Shown: positions 15,494 through 23,660 of the stretch, in pieces
How positions within the stretch are numbered: position 1 is the stretch's first letter
How the letters are laid out: every line of letters begins with the position of its first letter
From: Chitinophagaceae bacterium
GTDB lineage: Bacteria > Bacteroidota > Bacteroidia > Chitinophagales > Chitinophagaceae
NCBI GenBank assembly: GCA_947371755.1
Contig: CANBQT010000026.1
Coordinates: forward strand, 1-41,453
Length of the DNA stretch: 41,453 bases
Direction: 5' to 3'
Notes under the pieces: model-generated
The model's database searches: none
What the model saw: the letters and a program-made list of their open reading frames with translations, nothing else
Told to the model about the DNA's origin: nothing
Program-made: the position numbers and the translations under genes

Positions 15494-16678
15494 ATGAATA
15501 TCTCCTTTGAAAATACCGAAAATGCCTTTGCATATAAGGCAACTAAAGACCTGAAAGGTGCAAGATTTCTTTTCAGAACAATGGGCTACCAGCTATTTGT
15601 TCAGTTAGGAACTCGTCTTACACCTTTTTTAATGAAAACGGGACTTCCTATTGATGGGATCATTCGTAAAACTATCTTCAAACAATTTGTTGGGGGCGAA
15701 ACACTGGAAGAGACATCACCAGTTTGTTCAACTCTTGGGAAATACGGTGTTCAAGTAATTCTTGATTATGGTGTTGAGGGTAAGGAAGGGGAAGAAAATT
15801 TCGATTTTGCAACTGATGAATTTATACGCGTTATCAATTATGCTTCTACTCAGCAGAATATTCCATTCATGAGTATTAAAGTAACGGGCTTGGCTAGAAA
15901 CGGATTATTGGAGACATTGAATGAAGCCCCAAGGTTAAGAAGCGGCATTCACGATCATGAAGCAGAAATCGCAGAATGGGATCGTGTGCGAGAAAGAATG
16001 TATATTATTTGCGAAGCAGCTGCAGAAAAAAATATTGGTGTGTTAATTGATGCGGAAGAAAGTTGGATGCAAGATCCCGTGGATCGTCTAACTATGGAAA
16101 TGATGGAAATCTTTAACAAGGAAAGAGCTGTTGTATATAATACCATTCAGCTGTATCGTCATGACCGACTTCATTTTCTCGATATTTCTTATAAGATTGC
16201 AAAACAGCAAGGTTTCTTTCTGGGGATGAAATTGGTACGTGGTGCCTACATGGAAAAAGAAAGAGAACGTGCTTATCAAAAGGGGTATGAATCTCCTATT
16301 CATATAGACAAAGCCGCTTGCGATAGAGACTATAATGCTGCAGTTCGTTATTGCCTAGATCATATCGACAGGATCTCTTGTATTGTTGCTTCACATAATG
16401 AAGAAAGCAATTTGCTGATGGCTAATTTATTGGAAGAAAAAGGGCTGGATCATAATCATCCGCATATTCATTTCTCTCAATTGTATGGGATGAGCGATAA
16501 TATCAGTTTCAATCTGGCTAAAGAAGGACTAAGCGTTAGTAAATATTTACCTTTTGGTCCAATCAGGGATGTAATTCCTTATCTGATGCGTCGTGCACAG
16601 GAAAATAGTAGCGTGAGTGGCCAGACTGGTCGTGAGCTTAGTCTGATTAAAAAGGAACTTGAAAGAAGAAAAAACTAA
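15494..16678 (+). CDS. Proline dehydrogenase (monofunctional)
   Basis: A 394-residue FAD-dependent proline dehydrogenase with a TIM-barrel core: LIDAEESWMQD, NTIQLYRHDR, KLVRGAYMEKERERA, and the C-terminal YLPFGP and YLMRRAQEN segments that bind proline and the flavin. It oxidises L-proline to pyrroline-5-carboxylate and passes electrons to the quinone pool. There is no aldehyde-dehydrogenase domain, so a separate P5C dehydrogenase must exist elsewhere. It is monocistronic, ends in a strong terminator, and is divergent from the epimerase gene. Confidence 0.94.
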   Translation: MNISFENTENAFAYKATKDLKGARFLFRTMGYQLFVQLGTRLTPFLMKTGLPIDGIIRKTIFKQFVGGETLEETSPVCSTLGKYGVQVILDYGVEGKEGEENFDFATDEFIRVINYASTQQNIPFMSIKVTGLARNGLLETLNEAPRLRSGIHDHEAEIAEWDRVRERMYIICEAAAEKNIGVLIDAEESWMQDPVDRLTMEMMEIFNKERAVVYNTIQLYRHDRLHFLDISYKIAKQQGFFLGMKLVRGAYMEKERERAYQKGYESPIHIDKAACDRDYNAAVRYCLDHIDRISCIVASHNEESNLLMANLLEEKGLDHNHPHIHFSQLYGMSDNISFNLAKEGLSVSKYLPFGPIRDVIPYLMRRAQENSSVSGQTGRELSLIKKELERRKN

Positions 16679-16695
16679 TAGTAAGCGCATAAAAG

Positions 16696-16725
16696 AAATG
16701 CCCCCGAAACATCGGGGGCATTTTT
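16696..16725. terminator. Terminator between proline dehydrogenase and PAS-REC gene
   Basis: AAATGCCCCCGA (16696-16707) pairs perfectly with TCGGGGGCATTT (16712-16723) around an AACA loop, followed by a T-run. It ends just before the stop of the convergent gene at 16729 and may work both ways. Confidence 0.92.
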
Positions 16726-16728
16726 GTT

Positions 16729-18585
16729 TTAATTGGGCCGGAAATCTGTTCTTACGATTTCTTTGTGAAGTACCGACTGAAGTTTCAATTCTTTTAATTG
16801 TTCAATATTCAAAGGCTTGGTCATGTAATGTGTTATAAATGGATATTGTTTTGAATAATCAATATCTTCTTGTTGTAAAGATGAAGTCAATAAAATAACT
16901 GATCCTGGTTGGGATAATTTTTGGTATTCATCCAGGAAAAACCAACCTGATTTATACGGAAAATTAAGATCTACAAAAGTTTTTCTCTTAGTTTCTGGAT
17001 TGGAGATAATATGAGAAAGCGCATAGTCTACATCTTCAAATACTTTCACTTGAATATCAGGGTGAACTTTTTTTATCACCATTTGATTCATTTCGTTCAC
17101 CAGCCTATCATCATCTATCAGAACAATTTCTTCGATTTCCTGATTGAGGTAAGCATCTATTGATATGGTGTTAGAAGTAGCAAAATTAATTTGATCGTTC
17201 AATTCAAAAATTGCTTTGTTTACGCGCTCTGTAGATTTCTCTATTTCTTCCAGTAGTTTTTGATAGGTAGCGATATCTTGATCCTGTAATTTAATTGTTT
17301 GAGTTACTTGCATGATCTTGGTAAACTCATGTCTGATCTCATGTGAAGTGAGAAGTGACATTTTTTTGAGTGTAAGAAACTGTTCGGCAATCTCTTTTTC
17401 GGATATTTTTTTGATTTGAATATCATTCACAATAATGAAGAAACCACAGAATTTATTATTCTCATCATAGATAGGTTCTTTTATCAACTCCACCCACACT
17501 TTTTTTCCTGATTTATGATAGAGAAGCATTTCTTTATGAAGGCTTGTAAGGTCGCAAACACTGATCTTGATGGCACTAATATCTTCCTCTTTCGTTTCGG
17601 GTCCACAGAAGATTTGAAAATCCTGTTTGCCTAATGATTCTTTCATATTATATCCCATGATATTATTTACAGCTTCATTCATCCATGTGATATGATTGAT
17701 TGTGTCTGTGATAATGATACCCTGATTAGAGATACTGGCAATTTTTTTAAACTTGGTGTATTCTTTATTTAAAATACTGATGAGGTCAGTTTGTTTTTTC
17801 AGAGAATTAGCTGCATCATGTATGACAGAAATATCGGTACCATACAACAAAAATCCGTCAAAAAATCCATGGTTATCAATCCTTGGGATACCGATAATTT
17901 GTAACCATATTTTTTGATCTCCGGTTGTCTTGGCGCTTATCTCAATCGAAAATTCTTTTTGATCGTTGAGGCAATTCAGAAATGCCTGATAGGTATCAGG
18001 GTTAGCACTTAGTCTGAATCGATTCAGGTAGGCTTTTTCCAATTCTTGTAAATGCGAAGATTTGAATCTTGAATAAATGGTATCATTTGCGTACTTGCAA
18101 AATTGATTCTGATCAATCATCCAAACCATGATTTGTTTGTTGCCTAATAATATTTTCAAGTCTTCATACGGAAGGGCATCCTTTTTATTAAGGTCCACTG
18201 GATGATCAACAGGTTTTGTAAGTTCCTGTCCAATAAATAAAAAGCCAATAGGTCCTGAACTTTCATCTTCAATCAAAGAAACGATAAATTGAATGCCATG
18301 TTGAAATTTCACCTCGCCAATCGATTCAATGTTGATAGTTTGCGGCATGGCATTTTGTTCCATGCACTTAAGCAATATTTTTCTATACAGAATTCTATCT
18401 GGCTCGCAAAGGAGATTCGGTAATTTCAAGTTGTGCTGTTGATGTACAGGATTCAACTTTAATTGCTGCGCAGACTTATCATTGAAATAATTAATATTCC
18501 CAAGTATGTCGGTGCTTATGATAAACTGGAAGTTTGCCTGAATTAATACCGATAAAGTACTGTCGAGGCTGTAGGGGTATCGCAT
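16729..18585 (-). CDS. Multi-PAS protein with H-box helix and C-terminal receiver, no kinase ATPase domain
   Basis: A 618-residue signalling protein. Three PAS-like domains can be read at about 11-120, 146-255 and 275-390; the third contains GIIITDTINHITWMNEAVN and a PAC-like GFFIIVNDIQ. A helical stretch (405-466) has LLTSHEIRHEF, where His415 fits the histidine-kinase H-box, but the usual Thr-Pro after HEIR is His-Glu. A receiver domain (487-602) follows directly, with Asp491-493, phospho-acceptor Asp539 (FVDLNFP), Thr567 and Lys590. No N, G1, F or G2 box exists, so it cannot bind ATP as a kinase. It may relay phosphate or act as a sensor-response regulator. No transmembrane segment is seen, so it is cytosolic. 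Confidence 0.85.
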   Translation of the reverse strand: MRYPYSLDSTLSVLIQANFQFIISTDILGNINYFNDKSAQQLKLNPVHQQHNLKLPNLLCEPDRILYRKILLKCMEQNAMPQTINIESIGEVKFQHGIQFIVSLIEDESSGPIGFLFIGQELTKPVDHPVDLNKKDALPYEDLKILLGNKQIMVWMIDQNQFCKYANDTIYSRFKSSHLQELEKAYLNRFRLSANPDTYQAFLNCLNDQKEFSIEISAKTTGDQKIWLQIIGIPRIDNHGFFDGFLLYGTDISVIHDAANSLKKQTDLISILNKEYTKFKKIASISNQGIIITDTINHITWMNEAVNNIMGYNMKESLGKQDFQIFCGPETKEEDISAIKISVCDLTSLHKEMLLYHKSGKKVWVELIKEPIYDENNKFCGFFIIVNDIQIKKISEKEIAEQFLTLKKMSLLTSHEIRHEFTKIMQVTQTIKLQDQDIATYQKLLEEIEKSTERVNKAIFELNDQINFATSNTISIDAYLNQEIEEIVLIDDDRLVNEMNQMVIKKVHPDIQVKVFEDVDYALSHIISNPETKRKTFVDLNFPYKSGWFFLDEYQKLSQPGSVILLTSSLQQEDIDYSKQYPFITHYMTKPLNIEQLKELKLQSVLHKEIVRTDFRPN

Positions 18586-18677
18586 AGACCTTTATTTTTC
18601 ATTAGCAAGGTCTGCTTTGATAGAAGGAAGAAAGGTAGTAGAAGGCTCATTTAATGTGCAATGATAGGCGAATTTTA

Positions 18678-18695
18678 CGTAGTTGTTTTACTACG
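18678..18695. promoter_or_regulatory. 6-bp dyad upstream of the PAS-REC gene
   Basis: CGTAGT (18678-18683) and ACTACG (18690-18695) form an inverted repeat with a 6-base spacer, about 93 bases before the PAS-REC start and just beyond the response-regulator terminator. It is a candidate operator or second hairpin; nothing else supports a function. Confidence 0.25.
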
Positions 18696-18708
18696 AAGTT
18701 GCCATAAA

Positions 18709-18742
18709 AAAAGTCCCATTACAGCTTTGTAATGGGACTTTT
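18709..18742 (-). terminator. Strong terminator of the LuxR-type regulator
   Basis: A perfect 15-bp stem (18709-18723 with 18728-18742) has a 4-base loop. On the minus strand a seven-base T-run follows. It separates the response regulator from the PAS-REC gene downstream, so the two are probably not one simple operon. Confidence 0.92.
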
Positions 18743-18768
18743 CTGAGATATGTATTTGAATTACTGGA

Positions 18769-19395
18769 TTAAATCAGATTATGTTTCATGCTATACTTTA
18801 CCAGATCGGCATTATTATGGATATTCAATTTCTCCATGATGCGGGTGCGGTATGTACTAATGGTATTGACGCTAAGGCTTAAGATTTCTCCAATTTTTGA
18901 AATACTTTGTCCTTGAGCTATCAATTTCAATACTTCAAATTCTCTGTCAGATAAAATTTCATGCGGTGCTTTATCGATATTCTGTTCGATAGATTCAGCT
19001 AATACTTCGGCAACCTGAGCAGTAATATATTTCCTTCCTCCTAAAATTTTCTCCACGGCATTCACCAATTCAAACGGTGCGCTTTCTTTTGTAAGGTAAC
19101 CAGAGGCACCAGCTTTAATGGCTCTTACAGCATATTGTTCTGGAGCATGCATGCTTAACATTAAGACCGGAATAGTAGGAGCGTATTCTTTGATTTGTTT
19201 TAACACTTCAATCCCGGATTGACCTGGCATGGTGATGTCTGAAATGATGATATCCCATTTCTCATGTAGTGCTTTTTTTAAAAGATCTGCTCCATCGCAT
19301 ACATCAGTGATTTCGCAAAAAGGAAAGGCTTCTAATAAGATCCTTTTTAAACCTTCTCTTACAATGGTATGGTCATCTGCAATTAAAACTTTCAT
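18769..19395 (-). CDS. NarL/FixJ-family response regulator
   Basis: A 208-residue two-domain regulator. The receiver (1-120) has Asp7/Asp8, phospho-acceptor Asp53 (IISDITMPG), Ser81 (LMLSMHAPEQYAVRA) and Lys103 (GYLTKES). The C-terminal LuxR-type helix-turn-helix (about 145-205) has LSDREFEVLKLIAQGQSISKI followed by SVNTISTYRTRIMEKL. It would bind DNA as a dimer when phosphorylated. No cognate kinase is adjacent; the neighbouring PAS-REC protein lacks an ATPase domain, so the phosphate donor must be elsewhere. Targets are unknown. Confidence 0.93.
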   Translation of the reverse strand: MKVLIADDHTIVREGLKRILLEAFPFCEITDVCDGADLLKKALHEKWDIIISDITMPGQSGIEVLKQIKEYAPTIPVLMLSMHAPEQYAVRAIKAGASGYLTKESAPFELVNAVEKILGGRKYITAQVAEVLAESIEQNIDKAPHEILSDREFEVLKLIAQGQSISKIGEILSLSVNTISTYRTRIMEKLNIHNNADLVKYSMKHNLI

Positions 19396-19608
19396 AGTTC
19401 GATTTTAGAGCTTTTTAAGAATCAGGCATATTTTGTCTGCATTCTTATTGTTTTCAATGGGGATCTTCCTTTTGAAGCTATGTAAAGTTAATGGATTCCC
19501 AATAGAAAAATTTCTATTTCGCGAAGGGAAATTCGTATACGATTCTTGCATTAATTAACAGAGAATCCCCAATTGACTTGCACTATGCCTGCTTATCGGG
19601 AGATATAC

Positions 19609-19620
19609 TAACTTGCAGCC
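19609..19620 (+). promoter_or_regulatory. Variant -7 element (TAACTTGCAGCC) abutting the thyA start
   Basis: A TAnnTTGC word with the GCAGCC extension directly precedes the thyA ATG at 19621. A start site about 7 bases after the element would fall at or near the ATG, so thyA may have a leaderless or nearly leaderless mRNA. Confidence 0.4.
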
Positions 19621-20415
19621 ATGCAACAATACCATCAGTTACTTCAATATATTTTAGATAATGGGGCGGTTAAAACCGATAGAACCGGAACAGGTACCAG
19701 AAGCTGTTTTGGTTATCAAATGAGGTTTGATCTTCAAAGGGGCTTCCCCATGGTAACTACCAAGAAACTTCATTTGAAAAGTATTGTTTACGAGCTTCTT
19801 TGGTTTTTGAATGGAGATACGAATGTGAAATATCTGAATGAGCATAAAGTAAGCATCTGGGACGAATGGGCAGATGAAAATGGGGATTTGGGGCCAGTTT
19901 ATGGAAAACAATGGCGGGCCTGGCAAGGTGCGGATGGGGTAGTGGTAGATCAGATCACTGATTTGATCCAACAGATCAAGAAAACGCCTGATAGCAGAAG
20001 GATGATAGTTAGTGCCTGGAATGTGGCGGAGTTGCCCAAAATGGCGTTGATGCCCTGTCATAGCCTTTTTCAGTTTTATGTCGCAGATGGAAAATTAAGC
20101 TGCCAATTGTATCAAAGAAGTGCAGATGTGTTTCTGGGTGTACCTTTCAATATCGCTTCGTATGCTTTACTTACTATGATGATTGCACAGGTTTGCGGTT
20201 TAGAATATGGTGATTTTGTTCATAGTTTCGGAGATGTTCATTTGTATAATAATCATATCGATCAAGCCACATTGCAATTGAGCAGAGACCCTTTTCCTTT
20301 GCCAACGATGAAAATAAATCCAGCAGTAAAAGATATTTTTAGTTTTCAGTTTGAAGATTTCTCGCTAGAAAACTATCAACACCATCCACCTATTAAAGCG
20401 CCAGTTGCGGTTTAA
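19621..20415 (+). CDS. thyA: Thymidylate synthase
   Basis: A 264-residue ThyA, the same length as the E. coli enzyme. Catalytic Cys146 lies in [10 protein letters not shown] at the expected number. The dUMP-binding [20 protein letters not shown] and the N-terminal [11 protein letters not shown] segment are intact. It methylates dUMP to dTMP using methylene-tetrahydrofolate, giving dihydrofolate, which the next gene product recycles. folA follows by 24 bases, the classic arrangement. Confidence 0.98.
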   Translation: MQQYHQLLQYILDNGAVKTDRTGTGTRSCFGYQMRFDLQRGFPMVTTKKLHLKSIVYELLWFLNGDTNVKYLNEHKVSIWDEWADENGDLGPVYGKQWRAWQGADGVVVDQITDLIQQIKKTPDSRRMIVSAWNVAELPKMALMPCHSLFQFYVADGKLSCQLYQRSADVFLGVPFNIASYALLTMMIAQVCGLEYGDFVHSFGDVHLYNNHIDQATLQLSRDPFPLPTMKINPAVKDIFSFQFEDFSLENYQHHPPIKAPVAV

Positions 20416-20439
20416 TGTTTAATAGTTTAAAAATTTCGG

Positions 20440-20940
20440 ATGAAAATTAGCCTTGTAGTAGCCGCATCTATCAATCATGCCATTGGAAAAGATAACAAGT
20501 TGCTATGGCACTTGCCAAAGGATATGCGTTTTTTTAAAAACACTACCTGGGCTATGCCAGTGGTGATGGGAAGAAAAACCTTTGAATCTTTATCAGGCAA
20601 GGCATTGTCTGGGAGATTAAATATTATAGTTACCAGACAATCAGATTGGACAGCAGTTGGTGTAACTGCTGTCCATAGCATCGAAGCTGCTATCGAAATG
20701 GCGGCTTCACAGGACTATAAGGAACTGTATATCATTGGAGGTGCTGAAATATATAAGCAAACACTGTCCATTGCAAATAGGATTTATCTAACGCGGGTAG
20801 ACACTACTATTGATGCTGACAGTTATTTTCCGATTCTAGGGGAAGAATGGGAAATGGTATCTGAAGAATCTTTCGATAAAGACCCCAAACACGCTTATCC
20901 ATTTCATTTTCAGGTATGGGAAAAAACAAATGCGTCTTAA
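20440..20940 (+). CDS. folA: Dihydrofolate reductase
   Basis: A 166-residue DHFR with SLVVAASINHAIGKDNKLLW, the proton-donating Asp28 in WHLPKDMRFFK, VVMGRKTFESL and the NADPH-binding IIGGAEIYKQ. It reduces dihydrofolate to tetrahydrofolate. It lies between thyA (24 bases upstream) and a small membrane protein gene starting 3 bases after its stop. The pairing with thyA closes the folate cycle of dTMP synthesis. Confidence 0.98.
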   Translation: MKISLVVAASINHAIGKDNKLLWHLPKDMRFFKNTTWAMPVVMGRKTFESLSGKALSGRLNIIVTRQSDWTAVGVTAVHSIEAAIEMAASQDYKELYIIGGAEIYKQTLSIANRIYLTRVDTTIDADSYFPILGEEWEMVSEESFDKDPKHAYPFHFQVWEKTNAS

Positions 20941-20943
20941 TTT

Positions 20944-21417
20944 ATGTTTGAAATTATTTTTGGGTCCTATCTTTTTTTATTCCCTATCCTGTTGATTTCA
21001 GCACAGGTATTTCCTATCAATTTTCGGAAAACGATTATTCATCTCAGGGCTACCTTACAAATTTCTCTGATAGTGTATGCCAGCTTTTTATTGAGACAAT
21101 TAATTGGATTGTATCAAATTACCAGGCTCTTGAAAATGAATCATAGTGAAAGAGATTATTTTGGCACTTCAATGGTTGAAATGCTTTTAATGGTGGTGCT
21201 GCCAGTTCTTTTTTTATTTAAAAAAATCAGCAATGGATATTGGTTAGGTGTTTTACTTTGGATGATTTTGTTTCATGCTCAGATGCAAAAAGAATTGCTT
21301 TATTTGGGTGCAGGAATATTACTGGTAAATGCCGTACTTTTTTATATCAGTTTGATTACTGCAATTTATGCGCTACTTTGGTTACTGAATCATTCGAACA
21401 ACTCATCTGCCGAATAA
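20944..21417 (+). CDS. Uncharacterised small membrane protein
   Basis: A 157-residue hydrophobic protein I do not recognise. Membrane segments can be read at about residues 3-22, 35-53, 79-94, 98-114 and 117-146. Short charged loops include FRKTIIHLR and KMNHSERDYFG. There are no catalytic or metal motifs that I can see. It begins 3 bases after folA and ends 1 base before a methyltransferase gene, so translational coupling is likely. The hydropathy and tight spacing argue that it is real. The function is unknown. Confidence 0.75.
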   Translation: MFEIIFGSYLFLFPILLISAQVFPINFRKTIIHLRATLQISLIVYASFLLRQLIGLYQITRLLKMNHSERDYFGTSMVEMLLMVVLPVLFLFKKISNGYWLGVLLWMILFHAQMQKELLYLGAGILLVNAVLFYISLITAIYALLWLLNHSNNSSAE

Positions 21418-21418
21418 T

Positions 21419-22216
21419 ATGTATTCCCCTTTCAAATTATTATCCAAATACATTCGGTTTAAAGTCCTCGCTTCAAATGCTAAAGGGCATGGTGTACATT
21501 CGCCATTTGTATATAATCTGATTCGTAAAGTATTATTGGACAATAGAAAATTTTATGCTTATGAGTCGATTGAGCAGTGTAGGAGAGATTTGCTGAAAGA
21601 CAAGCGCGTATTGAATATTCAAGATTTTGGTGCCGGTTCCAGATCTCAAAAAACAAATCAGCGAACAATAAGTGAAATAGCTCATTCCTCTTTGAAGCCA
21701 AAGAAATTTAGTCAGCTTTTATTTAGAATAGTTAACTATTACCAACCAGAAAATATGTTGGAGCTTGGAACTTCATTAGGAATTACCAGTGCTTATTTAG
21801 CTTCTGCAAAAGACGATTCGAAACTAGTTACTATGGAAGGCTCAAAAGAGATTGCAGCAATTGCTCAATCGAATTTTGAAAAACTGAATGTAAAAAATGT
21901 ATCTATCATCACAGGAAATTTTGATGATCAATTACCTGCTTTTTTAAACAGGCAGGATAAACTTGACTTTGTTTTTATTGATGGCAATCATCGGTTAGAG
22001 CCTACTTTACGTTATTTTGAAATGCTCCTTCCCAAAACGAAGGAAGGGTCTATTTTGATATTTGATGATATCCACTGGAGCGAAGAAATGGAAATGGCTT
22101 GGAAGCAGATACAGGATCACCCTCAGGTTACTGTAACGGTAGATTTGTTTTTTATCGGGTTGGTATTTTTCCGTAAAGAAAATAAAGTAAAACAGCATTT
22201 TCAGATCAATTTTTAA
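21419..22216 (+). CDS. Class I SAM-dependent methyltransferase
   Basis: A 265-residue protein. A Rossmann methyltransferase core spans about 100-250: motif I MLELGTSLG (113-121), acidic VTMEGS, DFVFIDGNH (Asp188, His191) and LIFDDIHW (Asp216/217). The Asp-Asp and DGNH pattern resembles metal-dependent O-methyltransferases such as the catechol type. The N-terminal extension with KGHGVHSPFVYNLIRK appears, from memory, in a Bacteroidota-specific family. The substrate is unknown. It follows the membrane protein by a single base. Confidence 0.82.
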   Translation: MYSPFKLLSKYIRFKVLASNAKGHGVHSPFVYNLIRKVLLDNRKFYAYESIEQCRRDLLKDKRVLNIQDFGAGSRSQKTNQRTISEIAHSSLKPKKFSQLLFRIVNYYQPENMLELGTSLGITSAYLASAKDDSKLVTMEGSKEIAAIAQSNFEKLNVKNVSIITGNFDDQLPAFLNRQDKLDFVFIDGNHRLEPTLRYFEMLLPKTKEGSILIFDDIHWSEEMEMAWKQIQDHPQVTVTVDLFFIGLVFFRKENKVKQHFQINF

Positions 22217-22256
22217 TAGCCAAACAATTCCAAACTAGCCCTGCAATTGGATTGCG

Positions 22257-22264
22257 TATATTTG
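22257..22264 (+). promoter_or_regulatory. Possible -7 element (TATATTTG) before the RNA methyltransferase
   Basis: An exact TAnnTTTG match ends 14 bases before the TTG at 22279. If used, it excludes the more upstream TTG at 22252 as the start. No -33 partner is clear. Confidence 0.3.
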
Positions 22265-22278
22265 AAAAAAAATACCTC

Positions 22279-23631
22279 TTGGCAATACCAGCTTCTTTGA
22301 TTCATTCTTTACAAACAGCAACAGGTTTTCGGAAAGAAGCATTTGAAGCTGTGCATGATTCGGGAGAACAGGTTGTTTCGATACGTTTAAATCCTTCTAA
22401 ACCATTCGACAGTTCGCATTTGCCTATTGCAGGAAATGTAAGCTGGTGTGAGCAGGGGCGGTATTTATTTGAGCGTCCTTTTTTTACCTTCGACCCTTTT
22501 TTGCATGCTGGTGCTTATTATGTTCAGGAAGCAAGTAGTATGTTTTTGTGGCAGGCGATTCAACAAATAGTTCCAGAGAGTTATGGGAAAAAAGTACTAG
22601 ACCTTTGTGCTGCTCCCGGAGGAAAGTCTACTTTACTATCCTCTTATTTTAAAGATGGTCTGGTAGTTGCAAATGAGGTAATAAAAAACAGAGCTAATAC
22701 TTTAGTGGAGAACTGCAGTAAATGGGGCGAAGGAAATTTGCTGGTAACCAATAACGACCCTTCCCATTTTCAAGCAATCCCAGGATTTTTTGATGTGTTG
22801 ATGATCGATGCTCCTTGCAGTGGAAGCGGTTTGTTTAGAAAAGATCCGACAGCTGTAGAAGTATGGAGTGAAGCAAATGTTACACTATGCAGTCAACGCC
22901 AGCAAAGGATCCTGGCTGATGCCGTACCCTGTTTAGCCGAAAATGGGGTATTGATCTATTCCACCTGTTCCTATTCTCAGGTAGAAGATGAATCTATTTG
23001 CGATTGGTTATTGGAAGAAATGGAAATGGAATCCATAGGATTAACCTTAGATTCTCAGTGGGGTATTGTTGAAACTATCTCTGAGGCTAGAAAGGCTTTT
23101 GGGTACCGGTTTTATCCAGATCAAGTGAAGGGGGAAGGCTTTTTTTTAGCTTGTTTTCGTAAGAAAAAAGAGGTGTTTTCTGTTAAATCGAAAATTAAAA
23201 ATCTTCCTGTAACGTCTAAGTTGCAGATCCAGCAACTACAAGCTGCTATTCAATTGCCTGAAAACCTATCTTTTTTTGATCAAAACGATGCCATTCGTGC
23301 GATCGAAACCCGATGGATGCATGAACTAAGCATTTTGGCCAATCATCTGTATATAAAAAAAGCAGGTATAGAAATTGCCAGTATGAAAGGGAAAGACATC
23401 GTGCCCTCTCATGAATTAGCAGTAAGTGCCTGGTTTATGGGAGGATTCCCCTCCATTGATTTAGACAAGGAAAACGCTTTGGCTTTTCTCAAAAGGAAAG
23501 ATTTTAGCGCTGAAGGGCAGAAAGGATGGAATCTCATGCGTTTTGGAGGTCTGCCAATTGGTTGGGCTAAACTTTTGCCAAATCGCATCAATAATTATTA
23601 TCCGGCTGAATGGCGTATACTAAAAGAGTAA
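22279..23631 (+). CDS. RsmB/NOP-family RNA 5-methylcytosine methyltransferase
   Basis: A roughly 450-residue m5C RNA methyltransferase with VLDLCAAPGGKST (SAM motif), DAPCSGSGLFRKDP (general-base Cys) and IYSTCSYSQVEDE (nucleophile Cys); both cysteines of the mechanism are present. A C-terminal region of about 150 residues resembles the extra domain of RsmF/YebU, which modifies 16S rRNA. No ATG lies near the start. TTG at 22252 and TTG at 22279 are possible. The second is chosen because family members begin close to the LAIPASLIHSL segment and a -7 word sits between the two. The exact rRNA target is not determined. Confidence 0.88.
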   Translation: MAIPASLIHSLQTATGFRKEAFEAVHDSGEQVVSIRLNPSKPFDSSHLPIAGNVSWCEQGRYLFERPFFTFDPFLHAGAYYVQEASSMFLWQAIQQIVPESYGKKVLDLCAAPGGKSTLLSSYFKDGLVVANEVIKNRANTLVENCSKWGEGNLLVTNNDPSHFQAIPGFFDVLMIDAPCSGSGLFRKDPTAVEVWSEANVTLCSQRQQRILADAVPCLAENGVLIYSTCSYSQVEDESICDWLLEEMEMESIGLTLDSQWGIVETISEARKAFGYRFYPDQVKGEGFFLACFRKKKEVFSVKSKIKNLPVTSKLQIQQLQAAIQLPENLSFFDQNDAIRAIETRWMHELSILANHLYIKKAGIEIASMKGKDIVPSHELAVSAWFMGGFPSIDLDKENALAFLKRKDFSAEGQKGWNLMRFGGLPIGWAKLLPNRINNYYPAEWRILKE

Positions 23632-23660
23632 TTTTACGTTTAATATAGGTATTTACAAGT

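Noticed and set aside
19654..20061. 135-codon open frame on the minus strand
   Set aside because: It lies wholly inside thyA in another frame, and its translation looks like no family. It is a shadow of the real gene.
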